41,605 bases of DNA from Indolivaga alginatilytica (lineage in GTDB: Bacteria; Bacteroidota; Bacteroidia; Bacteroidales; Dysgonomonadaceae): assembly GCF_003201355.1 (NCBI RefSeq), contig NZ_QICL01000037.1, forward strand, positions 1 to 41,605, given 5' to 3'. Positions 9,249 through 17,089 of this stretch are shown piece after piece; the first letter of the stretch is position 1; each line of letters opens with the position of its first letter. The translations under genes were made by a program, and so were the position numbers. Below the pieces are notes generated by a model. It was not told the DNA's origin, made no database searches, and saw nothing but the letters and a program-made list of their open reading frames with translations.

Positions 9249-9374
9249 ATGAAAACAAATCAATTATTTGACAGCAGCGAAGCGTTAGCTCTTGACAATG
9301 TTTTAGGAGGAGGAAAATTAACAGTTAAAGCTGGTAAAGGAGATGCTTATATAGAAGTGTCATATCAGTGGTAA
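9249..9374 (+). CDS. GG-leader peptide precursor P4
   Basis: A 41-residue peptide starting MKTNQLFDSSEALALDNVLG, cleavage site LGGG, core KLTVKAGKGDAYIEVSYQW. It is a recent duplicate of P2: the core differs only at three positions (Y to A, E to Q, final F to W). The aromatic C-terminus is kept while the residue changes. There is no Cys. Confidence 0.8.
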   Translation: MKTNQLFDSSEALALDNVLGGGKLTVKAGKGDAYIEVSYQW

Positions 9375-9396
9375 TTAATAAAAATAAAAAAAAAAA

Positions 9397-9522
9397 ATGA
9401 AAACAAATCAATTATTCAACAGCAGTGAAGTAGTAGCTCTTGATAAAATCGTGGGCGGAAAAGGTATTGATATGCATCTACCTAAAAACTATATAGAAAT
9501 TAGTTATACTTTTTACTTCTAA
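9397..9522 (+). CDS. GG-leader peptide precursor P5
   Basis: A 41-residue peptide starting MKTNQLFNSSEVVALDKIVG, core after GG KGIDMHLPKNYIEISYTFYF. It shares the leader with P2 and P4 and keeps the YIE[IV]SY tail, but the front of the core has diverged. It ends in aromatic Phe. An A-rich stretch with 12 or more A residues precedes the ATG. Confidence 0.8.
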   Translation: MKTNQLFNSSEVVALDKIVGGKGIDMHLPKNYIEISYTFYF

Positions 9523-9534
9523 ATCGATTTTATT

Positions 9535-9642
9535 ATGGATCAGTTATTAAAAGAAGATTTAGAAAAAGTATTGGGAGGTAAAAAATTCGCACCCTGGCTT
9601 GTAGATGGAGGATTACTCCCACCTGTAGAGGCAGCTATGTAA
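9535..9642 (+). CDS. GG-leader peptide precursor P6
   Basis: A 35-residue peptide starting MDQLLKEDLEKVLGG with a short leader, core KKFAPWLVDGGLLPPVEAAM. It contains a second Gly-Gly and a Pro-Pro in the core and ends in Met. It is the last upstream precursor, 17 bp before a strong hairpin. Confidence 0.75.
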   Translation: MDQLLKEDLEKVLGGKKFAPWLVDGGLLPPVEAAM

Positions 9643-9659
9643 TAGCATCTATTCTACTC

Positions 9660-9697
9660 AACAAAACACGGTGCTAAACTTAAGACCGTGTTTTGTT
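9660..9697 (+). terminator. Hairpin between precursor block and export genes
   Basis: A perfect 13-bp inverted repeat: AACAAAACACGGT (9660-9672) pairs with ACCGTGTTTTGTT (9685-9697), with a 12-nt loop. The right arm contains TTTT, but no long U run follows. It probably acts as a partial terminator or processing stem that keeps precursor mRNA abundant relative to the transporter mRNA. It also rules out the GTG at 9671 as the start of the beta-barrel gene. Confidence 0.65.
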
Positions 9698-9730
9698 AAA
9701 ATTTCAAATTATTATTTATCAGAATTTATT

Positions 9731-12094
9731 ATGAGAACAATTATACTACTAATATCCTTCATCTTAGGATTCATTTCTGTAAATGCCGAACAAGCAGCAG
9801 CAAATTATAATTTGTCCGGAGTGGTCTGTGATAAGTCAAAAACACCCATCGAATATGCATCAGTATCATTATGGAAAGATTTGGACGCATCAGCACCTCA
9901 GCTAATAACCGGGATTGTTTCGGATGAAAGTGGAAACTTCACCATTACTGGAGTAGAAGAAGGAGTATATCAGCTCAAAGTCAATTATGTAGGCTTTGGA
10001 GCATATATACAACAAGTAGAAATTGCTTCCTCAATAAATTTGGACCCTATATATTTGGAAGAGTCAAACACCCTTTCACAGGTAACAGTAAGTGCCTACA
10101 AACCCATTGTGAAGTCGGAGAAGGGAATTCTTACCCTCGATGTAGCAAATTCGGATTTAAAAAACCTGCCAACGATAATGGATGTTCTGGCTTTTGCGCC
10201 AAGCGTAGAGGTGATTGGAAATTCAGTATCCGTATTGGGGAGAGCGGGCAATCCTCAAATATTCATAAACAATAAAGAAGTAAGACAAATGTCTGAGGTT
10301 GAGCTTTTGCAGCCGGCCGATATTGAGTCGATCAGTGTAAACAGGAATCCTTCTGCAAGATACGAGGCCGACCTTCGTAGCGTGATATACATTAAAACAA
10401 GAAAAAGAAGTAATAATAGCTGGTCTTCACAAGTATATCATTCGTCTGTTTTAAACAGCAGATACAATCATGCACAGGGAGTAAATATCAATGCCAATAC
10501 AGGAAAGTTCGATAATTATCTGATGTATAAATATTCGGATAAGCGGAATAAAGAAGAGAACGAATCATTCCAAGATGTTAATTTCGGAGATATCCAACAA
10601 CTGAGTACATCAGTCGGGACTATGAAGGATGTAAACAGAGATCATTCACTCACTATTGGAACTACATATAATATCAATGAATCCAACAAATTAAGCATAC
10701 AATACCACACCGACATCCAAAGGCAGGATGCTGATATCTGGGGTGATGAAGTAATTAAAAGTAAGGAAATAAGTAATCTATCCGTATTTCGTTTTGGCGA
10801 ATCGGCAACCGACAACCATGATGTAAATTTAGATTATACTTTGAGTATAGACTCAATCAGCCAATTTACTGCATTTGCAAACTATATAAGTGACCGTAAC
10901 TACACAGAACAAGATATACATACAACAGATATAGATGCCAATTCTACATCATATGACCATTTATACAGCAAGACCGATTTTGATATTTTTATTGCCAGAG
11001 CAGAATACAATCGACTACTGGGCGATGAATACGACTTTACTGCAGGTCTTCGCTATTCGGGAATAAGAAATAAAGGACAATCCTTACTACAGGATATTAC
11101 AACTCAGGATCGAAAAATAGATGATAAGAGCCGCCTGTCTGATAATGTTTATGCTACCTATATGACATTGGCAAAACAATTTGGAGAATTACATGCCGAA
11201 GCCGGATTAAGATTCGAATACGACAGGTCTGACTATAAGATGAACGGCGAAAAAATGTTTGATAAAAATGACTATCATCTGTTTCCCTCCTTGTCTCTTA
11301 ACTATCAGGTGAACTCCAATGTAAATCTGTCTTTGGATATGACAAGCAGAATCACACGGGTTCCATTTACAGATCTTGATCCGACCCTCAACTATATAAG
11401 TTCTATCGTATATCAGAGAGGAAACCCTAATACAGATCCTCATAAAGAGTATAATATAGAAGTAGGAGCACAAATAAAAAACAACTGGGCATTAGCTGCA
11501 TCATATACTATTCACAAAGACCTGATCGGGCAAGCATTGATTATAGACGATCAATTTCCCGGAATGTTAATTCACACTCCAATTAATATCAAAGAAGCAT
11601 CTACCCTAAAGTTAGATCTTGGTTATAATAATTCATGGGGATGGTACATGGTTAAAGCTAACGGATTATTTTCTTACACTGACAATAAAGTTCCCTCGCT
11701 TACAGGAGACATAAGAATGAACAACCCAATGCTACAAGGAGCTGTATCTAATATATTCAATGTAAAAAAGAAAGTCCGGTTAATCTTGAATTTCACTTAT
11801 AGAAACAGATATGAGTATATTAACACCGAATATAGCCCGATCTATGCCTTGAGTACAGCCATTAATTTCAAAATGTTACAAAATCGCCTTGATGCTACAA
11901 TTTTCGGTAACGATTTACTGAGAAAATCAGATCCTAGAACCAATTCTCAATATGGTTATGTCAGAAGTGGTCAAAATGTCAGGTTAGACAGCCGCATGGT
12001 GGGAATAACACTCCGATATAGCTTCAATGCTTTCAAGGATAAGTCGAAGTCGAACAAAGAAAGCTCAGAAGAACTTAACAGAATAGGACAATGA
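9731..12094 (+). CDS. Outer-membrane beta-barrel with carboxypeptidase-like N-domain
   Basis: A 787-residue protein from the ATG at 9731, chosen because it gives a signal peptide (MRTIILLISFILGFISVNAE) and avoids the upstream hairpin. Residues ~28-110 form a CarboxypepD_reg-like fold (SGVVCDKSKTPIEYASVSLW). A plug-like region follows (LKNLPTIMDVLAFAPSVEVI, then INNKEVRQMSEVELLQPADI), and residues ~220-770 are barrel strands. It best fits the TonB-dependent-receptor-like outer membrane beta-barrel family seen in Bacteroidetes peptide-export loci. Its stop overlaps the ABC exporter start (ATGA). It may be the outer-membrane gate or receptor for the peptides; no TolC is present. Confidence 0.85.
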   Translation: MRTIILLISFILGFISVNAEQAAANYNLSGVVCDKSKTPIEYASVSLWKDLDASAPQLITGIVSDESGNFTITGVEEGVYQLKVNYVGFGAYIQQVEIASSINLDPIYLEESNTLSQVTVSAYKPIVKSEKGILTLDVANSDLKNLPTIMDVLAFAPSVEVIGNSVSVLGRAGNPQIFINNKEVRQMSEVELLQPADIESISVNRNPSARYEADLRSVIYIKTRKRSNNSWSSQVYHSSVLNSRYNHAQGVNINANTGKFDNYLMYKYSDKRNKEENESFQDVNFGDIQQLSTSVGTMKDVNRDHSLTIGTTYNINESNKLSIQYHTDIQRQDADIWGDEVIKSKEISNLSVFRFGESATDNHDVNLDYTLSIDSISQFTAFANYISDRNYTEQDIHTTDIDANSTSYDHLYSKTDFDIFIARAEYNRLLGDEYDFTAGLRYSGIRNKGQSLLQDITTQDRKIDDKSRLSDNVYATYMTLAKQFGELHAEAGLRFEYDRSDYKMNGEKMFDKNDYHLFPSLSLNYQVNSNVNLSLDMTSRITRVPFTDLDPTLNYISSIVYQRGNPNTDPHKEYNIEVGAQIKNNWALAASYTIHKDLIGQALIIDDQFPGMLIHTPINIKEASTLKLDLGYNNSWGWYMVKANGLFSYTDNKVPSLTGDIRMNNPMLQGAVSNIFNVKKKVRLILNFTYRNRYEYINTEYSPIYALSTAINFKMLQNRLDATIFGNDLLRKSDPRTNSQYGYVRSGQNVRLDSRMVGITLRYSFNAFKDKSKSNKESSEELNRIGQ

Positions 12095-14289
12095 AAAAGT
12101 TTCCTGTAAGTATACAGCATGATGCTATGGATTGTGGAATTGCATGCATAAAGATGATAACCGATTATTATGGATGCTCCTACACTATACCACAACTAAA
12201 AGAGGTTTGTATTCCGAGCAGAGAAGGAGTAGCCTTGTCGAGTATTTCGGAAACCTTAGAGGAACTCGGCTTCAAATCTTTAGGTGGACGGTTGACATTG
12301 GATCGGCTCGTAGATAAAGTAGTCCTGCCATGTATTATCCACTGGAATCAGGAACATTTTGTGGTCCTCTATAAAATTAAAAAGACAAAAAAAGGCTTGC
12401 TTTTTTATATAGCTGATCCGGCTATGGGATTAGTCAAATATAACACGGAAGACTTTAAGAATGGCTGGGTAAGCACATCTACCAACAACGAAGAAAAAGG
12501 AATAATACTTGTTGTGGAAAAAAGCGTTGAACAGGTTTCCATGAAAAAAGAAGCGATATATAGGAAAGCCAGTATCGCTACCATATTCCCTTACTTTACC
12601 AAATTTAAAAAATATTTCGTTCAACTGTTTTTAGGGCTTGTTTTTGTTAGTTTCATTCAACTGTTATTCCCCTATTTAACACAGTCAATTGTAGATGTCG
12701 GAATAAAAGACCAGAATATTGAATTCATCTATCTTGTATTATTGGCACAGGTAGTACTCTTAATTAGCCGGACTTCAGTAGAGTTTATTCAGAATTGGAT
12801 ATTATTACATATAAGCACTCGGGTGAATATATCCATGCTATCCGATTTTATGATAAAATTGATGAGGTTGCCCATGTCATTCTTCGATACAAAACTTGTG
12901 GGCGACATTCTGCAAAGGATACAAGATCATAGCCGTGTTGAAAAATTCATAACAGTACAATCTCTGAATGTGGTTTATTCTGTTGGCAGTATGCTGATCT
13001 TTGGAATTGTATTGTACTTATTCAGCATCAAGATATTTATTGTGTTTTTTCTTGGGAGCCTTTTATATGCCGGTTGGTTATTGCTTTTTATAAACAAAAG
13101 AAAAATTCTGGATTATAAAAATTTCGAACAGTTAGCTATATACGACAATAAAACATACCAGCTTATAACAGGAATGCAGGAAATAAAACTGCAAAATAAT
13201 ACACAAAGAAAAAGATGGGAATGGGAAGACACTCAGGCAAATTTATTTGAAACTAAGGTTTCACTTCTCAAACAAAAGCAAATACAGGACGTTGGCAAAT
13301 TCTTTATAAATGAAACGAAAAACGTGTTGATCACATTTCTTGCCGCGACAGCAGTCATTGAAGGAAGTATGACTTTGGGGGTGATGCTGGCAGTACAGTA
13401 CATCATCGGTCAGTTGGTGACACCCGTCGAATCAATTGCGACATTCATTTATAATATCCAGGATGCAAAAATAAGTCTGGAAAGAATTGACGAGCTCAAG
13501 AGAAAAGACGATGAAAATGTGGGACGTGATATCTGCGCCAAGAATATAAAGAATAGTGATATTGTTGTTGAGAATGTAAACTTCTGCTACAATGGAACTT
13601 CTCAAGTGGTACTTAAAGATATTAACCTTATAATCCCATCCGGAAAAACAACTGCAATTGTAGGTGCCAGTGGAAGTGGAAAAACGACATTAATAAAATT
13701 GTTATTACAATATTATCCGGTAAAAGAAGGAAGTATAAAAGTAGATGGCAACGATATCAACAAAATGGATACAAATGTGTGGAGAGCCAACTGTGGAGCT
13801 GTTATGCAAGAAGGATATATTTTCTCGGACTCAATAGCTAAAAATATTGCAGTTTCCCAAGACGAAATAGATTGCAACAGGTTATTATATGCAGCAAAGG
13901 TGGCGAATATCCATGAATTTGTAGAAGAACTTCCTTCAAAGTACGATACAGTGGTAGGGCAAGATGGTCGAAGTTTGAGCCAAGGTCAAAAGCAACGTAT
14001 ACTGATAGCCCGGGCAGTTTATAAAAATCCAAACTATATATTTCTGGATGAAGCAACAAATGCCTTGGATGCAACCAACGAACGGTGTATAGTTGATAAT
14101 CTGAGCGAATTTTATAAAGAGAAAACGGTATTAGTGGTGGCTCATCGTCTAAGCACGGTACAGAATGCAGACCAGATAGTGGTTCTGGATAAAGGGCAGA
14201 TTGTAGAAATTGGTTCTCATAAGGAATTGATTACAATAAAAGGATACTACTACAACTTAATAAAGAATCAACTGGAACTCGGAAATTAA
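12091..14289 (+). CDS. C39 peptidase-containing ABC exporter
   Basis: A 732-residue protein with three parts. Residues 1-~135 are a C39 double-glycine peptidase with Q9, catalytic C15 (MDCGIAC), H89 (HFVVLY) and D109 (IADPAMG). Residues ~160-460 are the transmembrane domain. Residues ~490-732 are the ABC ATPase with Walker A (GASGSGKTT), signature LSQGQKQR, Walker B YIFLDEA and H-loop VVAHRLS. All catalytic elements are intact. It should cleave the leaders of the surrounding precursors after GG and export the cores across the inner membrane. It overlaps the beta-barrel gene by 4 bp and is followed after 8 bp by the mini adaptor gene. Confidence 0.95.
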   Translation: MKKFPVSIQHDAMDCGIACIKMITDYYGCSYTIPQLKEVCIPSREGVALSSISETLEELGFKSLGGRLTLDRLVDKVVLPCIIHWNQEHFVVLYKIKKTKKGLLFYIADPAMGLVKYNTEDFKNGWVSTSTNNEEKGIILVVEKSVEQVSMKKEAIYRKASIATIFPYFTKFKKYFVQLFLGLVFVSFIQLLFPYLTQSIVDVGIKDQNIEFIYLVLLAQVVLLISRTSVEFIQNWILLHISTRVNISMLSDFMIKLMRLPMSFFDTKLVGDILQRIQDHSRVEKFITVQSLNVVYSVGSMLIFGIVLYLFSIKIFIVFFLGSLLYAGWLLLFINKRKILDYKNFEQLAIYDNKTYQLITGMQEIKLQNNTQRKRWEWEDTQANLFETKVSLLKQKQIQDVGKFFINETKNVLITFLAATAVIEGSMTLGVMLAVQYIIGQLVTPVESIATFIYNIQDAKISLERIDELKRKDDENVGRDICAKNIKNSDIVVENVNFCYNGTSQVVLKDINLIIPSGKTTAIVGASGSGKTTLIKLLLQYYPVKEGSIKVDGNDINKMDTNVWRANCGAVMQEGYIFSDSIAKNIAVSQDEIDCNRLLYAAKVANIHEFVEELPSKYDTVVGQDGRSLSQGQKQRILIARAVYKNPNYIFLDEATNALDATNERCIVDNLSEFYKEKTVLVVAHRLSTVQNADQIVVLDKGQIVEIGSHKELITIKGYYYNLIKNQLELGN

Positions 14290-14297
14290 TTCAGCAT

Positions 14298-14783
14298 ATG
14301 GAAAAAATAGAACTAAGAAGTGAAAAAGTAAGGAATATTATAGGGAAAATTCCTCCATACATAATACGATCAGGTATAACACTTATCATTATTCTCTCAT
14401 TGTTAATACTAGTCAATTGTTCGTTTATCACGATACCGGTATTTGCCGATTGTGAAGTGATCATCGAAAAGCAAAATGAAAAACTGATCATCGAAAAGAT
14501 CCGGATTAAAAACAATATCAATCTGAATGATAATATTAAGAAAGGCAGTCCATTGATTCTTTCTCTGAATGATAGGGATATCTGTCTACTGGCATTTGAT
14601 TCGGATATTGCCGGGTATTTAATCTCTTCGGAAGGGATATATATATCAAACTTAAATATGCCTGTTCCTAATGCTTTAAAAGCCGGAGATACACACTTTT
14701 CTATAGAAAACAGTATTATACTCAAAGGCAAGATCGAGCTAAAAAGAATAAGTCTTTTATCAAGTTTTTTTAATCGAATTTAA
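14298..14783 (+). CDS. Mini HlyD-like membrane adaptor
   Basis: A 161-residue protein with one transmembrane segment near residues 24-46 (SGITLIIILSLLILVNC) and a beta-rich periplasmic part. Two short segments look like halves of a lipoyl/HlyD barrel: NIKKGSPLILSL at ~80-92, then FDSDIAGYLISSEGIYI near 100-117 and LKAGDTHFSIE near 127-137. Known HlyD adaptors of C39 exporters are usually over 350 residues with a long coiled-coil hairpin; that hairpin is absent. Its place between exporter and maturase supports an export role. The HlyD assignment is inferred from pattern and context. Confidence 0.6.
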   Translation: MEKIELRSEKVRNIIGKIPPYIIRSGITLIIILSLLILVNCSFITIPVFADCEVIIEKQNEKLIIEKIRIKNNINLNDNIKKGSPLILSLNDRDICLLAFDSDIAGYLISSEGIYISNLNMPVPNALKAGDTHFSIENSIILKGKIELKRISLLSSFFNRI

Positions 14784-14793
14784 AGAGGAAAAT

Positions 14794-16137
14794 ATGAAAA
14801 CAATAAGATCCAGAGCACTAAACTCTTTTTTGTTAAGACCGCAAGATTATTGGGTGATAAATTCAGAACAAAACCAATATCTTTTTCTTTCCGAGTCTTT
14901 AAAATTTTTCAAAATTTCAGATTCTTCGATTTTAGAATATTTGAAAATCTGTGAGACTAAAAATGTAAAAGACACATTTCTGACAGAGGATGAGATTAGA
15001 AATATAGGCAGCATTTTGCAACAAAAGGATAATGCAGAAGAGATAGAAAGTAAGGATGAATTATCGCATAGCTTTTTAATACTCAATGTAACCAATGGGT
15101 GCAATCTCGCTTGTAAATATTGCTTTGCCAATATTGTAGGGAAAAATTATGACACCATGTCTTTTGAAACGGCAAAGGCTGCTATAGACAATATGCTCGG
15201 TCAGGGAACTCTATTTGAAGAATATACAATCTATTTCTTTGGAGGCGAACCAATGCTTAAACTAGGCTTAGTAAAACAAGTGGTAGAGTATGCCGAGACT
15301 AAAATTGTTGTCGAGTCAGGAAAGAAGGTCAAGTTCTTATTGAATACGAATGGTACTTTATTCACTCCAAATTCGATCGCTTTTTTAAAGAAATACAATT
15401 TCAGAGTTACTGTCAGCATCGATGGCCCGCTTGAACAGCACGATATAAACAGGGTATATAGAAATGGAAAAGGAAGCTTTAATAAAGTAATGGAAGGAGT
15501 ACAGATGCTCAAAGACAATAAAATACCGTCGAACTTAAGAGCCACTTTCAATCCTCAAACATTAGACCTTTTTGAAACCTTTCAGTTTTTCGAAGATTTA
15601 CACTTACCATATGCTTATTCTTTTACCATCAATAATGATTATAAATCGAATTCGGACGATACTTTTTTCAAAGAAGAAGATTATGAAATGATAGAATGGA
15701 GAATGAAGCAAGTAATGGATTCTTTTTCTGAGAAAATCAAAAATAATAAGCCCGTATATGCTACAGGAATAGCAAATAAACTAAATGCTATAAAATACAA
15801 AATGAAACGGAAACATGCTTGTGAAGCAGGAAGGAGAAGTATAACCGTGGATGAGAGCGGAAAATATTATGCCTGTCAGAATATGATTCCATACAAGCAT
15901 ACAGCATTGGGACATGTCGGTTACGAAATAGTTGAAGAACAAAGGCAGAAGTATATGTCGAAAAGTTTGAACGCAATCGAACAATGTCGGGATTGCCAGA
16001 TAAGAAATCTATGTGGAGGAGGTTGTGAAGTGGAACGATTAAATTCAGATACTGCACTAAAACAACAAATGTGCCGGTTTTTCAAAATGGAGTGGAAAAA
16101 TATATTATATACATATTCAAGATTACAAGAACAATAA
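14794..16137 (+). CDS. Radical SAM/SPASM peptide maturase
   Basis: A 447-residue enzyme. The radical SAM cluster motif CxxxCxxC is C103, C107, C110 (TNGCNLACKYCF), followed by the GGEP motif (FFGGEPML). The C-terminal SPASM domain has the complete seven-Cys pattern: C343, GX4C ending at C361, then C398, C401, C407, C411 and C427, which should hold two auxiliary 4Fe-4S clusters. Residues 1-~90 could hold a precursor-recognition element, but I cannot confirm one. Enzymes of this kind form thioether or C-C crosslinks in ribosomal peptides. It lies 10 bp after the adaptor gene, with a GAGG-containing upstream sequence, and directly before six precursor genes, so these are likely substrates. The reaction is unknown. 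Confidence 0.92.
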   Translation: MKTIRSRALNSFLLRPQDYWVINSEQNQYLFLSESLKFFKISDSSILEYLKICETKNVKDTFLTEDEIRNIGSILQQKDNAEEIESKDELSHSFLILNVTNGCNLACKYCFANIVGKNYDTMSFETAKAAIDNMLGQGTLFEEYTIYFFGGEPMLKLGLVKQVVEYAETKIVVESGKKVKFLLNTNGTLFTPNSIAFLKKYNFRVTVSIDGPLEQHDINRVYRNGKGSFNKVMEGVQMLKDNKIPSNLRATFNPQTLDLFETFQFFEDLHLPYAYSFTINNDYKSNSDDTFFKEEDYEMIEWRMKQVMDSFSEKIKNNKPVYATGIANKLNAIKYKMKRKHACEAGRRSITVDESGKYYACQNMIPYKHTALGHVGYEIVEEQRQKYMSKSLNAIEQCRDCQIRNLCGGGCEVERLNSDTALKQQMCRFFKMEWKNILYTYSRLQEQ

Positions 16138-16156
16138 TTTAAAATTAAAACAATTT

Positions 16157-16267
16157 ATGATTATGGAAGAAATCAATTTGAGCAAGATTCTGGGTGGTGC
16201 CAGAATCACAATCGCCAGAACAGAAATGGATGGACTATCTCATTCTTTACCGGAATTTTACTATTGA
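16157..16267 (+). CDS. GG-leader peptide precursor D1
   Basis: A 36-residue peptide, MIMEEINLSKILGG then ARITIARTEMDGLSHSLPEF and YY. The start may instead be the ATG at 16163, giving a 12-residue leader. There is no Cys. It begins 19 bp after the maturase stop and opens the downstream precursor block. The C-terminus is aromatic (FYY). Confidence 0.7.
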   Translation: MIMEEINLSKILGGARITIARTEMDGLSHSLPEFYY

Positions 16268-16291
16268 TTAATAAATAAAAAACAAAAAATT

Positions 16292-16438
16292 ATGAAAACA
16301 AGAAATGCAAGCCTGGCAGGGCTGGAACAAGTTAATTCGGCAGAAGTAAACGGTGGCAGAAAATATGACATGATTGTATGCTGTATAGACATTCCTCCGA
16401 TGACAATGCAAGATCAAGCTTACAGTGTATTAATGTAA
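16292..16438 (+). CDS. GG-leader peptide precursor D2 (CCIDIPPM core)
   Basis: A 48-residue peptide with leader MKTRNASLAGLEQVNSAEVN, GG, then RKYDMIVCCIDIPPMTMQDQ and AYSVLM. It has the C-C-I-D-I-P-P-M core also present in D6 and, with changes, in D5. It is the best candidate substrate for the SPASM enzyme because two Cys lie in a conserved block. Confidence 0.8.
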   Translation: MKTRNASLAGLEQVNSAEVNGGRKYDMIVCCIDIPPMTMQDQAYSVLM

Positions 16439-16453
16439 AATACAAAGTAAAAA

Positions 16454-16564
16454 ATGGAAAAGATAAATACAGCTATACTCTACGGAGGGAAGAAAGCAAG
16501 TGAAAAGCAAGACTTTCTGGATGGTTTCCTGACTGTACAAGACGGGAGAGACAAAGTAATGTAA
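16454..16564 (+). CDS. GG-leader peptide precursor D3
   Basis: A 36-residue peptide, MEKINTAILYGG then KKASEKQDFLDGFLTVQDGR and DKVM. The leader is only 12 residues and begins MEKINT as in D4. The core is hydrophilic and lacks Cys. It is included because of its GG site, its spacing and the shared leader start. Confidence 0.6.
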   Translation: MEKINTAILYGGKKASEKQDFLDGFLTVQDGRDKVM

Positions 16565-16616
16565 TTACAATAATTTCACAGTAACAGATTAGTTTAAATA
16601 TAAAAAAAATAGAATT

Positions 16617-16709
16617 ATGGAAAAGATAAATACAAAAATCGTAACAGGAGGAAAAGGTCTACAATCAAAATTACCGGATAATGCTTGTCAGGTAGCAGAT
16701 TGGTTTTGA
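16617..16709 (+). CDS. GG-leader peptide precursor D4
   Basis: A 30-residue peptide, MEKINTKIVTGG then KGLQSKLPDNACQVADWF. The 12-residue leader matches the start of D3. The core has one Cys and ends in Trp-Phe. It is among the shortest coding genes here, and the call depends on its context and leader similarity. Confidence 0.6.
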   Translation: MEKINTKIVTGGKGLQSKLPDNACQVADWF

Positions 16710-16755
16710 ACTAGATTACTCAGTAACTGAAAGTATTGATATACTTTATTTGTAG

Positions 16756-16802
16756 GGACAGACCTACGGGTCTGTCCTATTTAAGTGAACGCATAGGTTC
16801 AC
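16756..16802. repeat. Paired REP-like hairpins
   Basis: Two hairpins side by side between D4 and D5. GGACAGACC (16756-16764) pairs perfectly with GGTCTGTCC (16769-16777) around a TACG loop, and GTGAAC (16785-16790) pairs with GTTCAC (16797-16802). Both are linked to a CCTACG sequence (16763-16768 and 16803-16808). This looks like a dispersed short palindromic element inserted into the precursor array. There is no other feature in 16710-16861. Confidence 0.55.
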
Positions 16803-16861
16803 ACCTACGTCAATCTAATAAAAGGTACTACCCTCAATTATTAAAATTAAAAATTACAAGA

Positions 16862-16978
16862 ATGAAAAAATTAAAATTAGAAGAAATTAATCCAAAGGAG
16901 CTGATAGGAGGATTTAAAATCGATCTTATATATTGCCGTATGAATATTCCCCCTATGGACCAAATGATGTTGTTTTAA
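16862..16978 (+). CDS. GG-leader peptide precursor D5 (CRMNIPPM core)
   Basis: A 38-residue peptide, MKKLKLEEINPKELIGG then FKIDLIYCRMNIPPMDQMML and F. The ATG at 16862 is chosen because it gives a leader typical of Bacteroidetes GG precursors; the open frame extends upstream into the REP-like element. The core keeps the first Cys and the IPPM of D2 and D6 but has Arg for the second Cys. So the first Cys is the invariant one. Confidence 0.8.
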   Translation: MKKLKLEEINPKELIGGFKIDLIYCRMNIPPMDQMMLF

Positions 16979-17089
16979 GCCCTCAGAGCCTTTTGTTGCT
17001 TTGGTCAGTATAACAAATGGAGGCTGTTATAATCATAAAATATAGCAATAAATATTTCATATTACTTAAAATACATAAATGATATAATT

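Noticed and set aside
9671-9730. Upstream GTG start for the beta-barrel gene
   Set aside because: It overlaps the hairpin, and only the ATG at 9731 gives a clean signal peptide.
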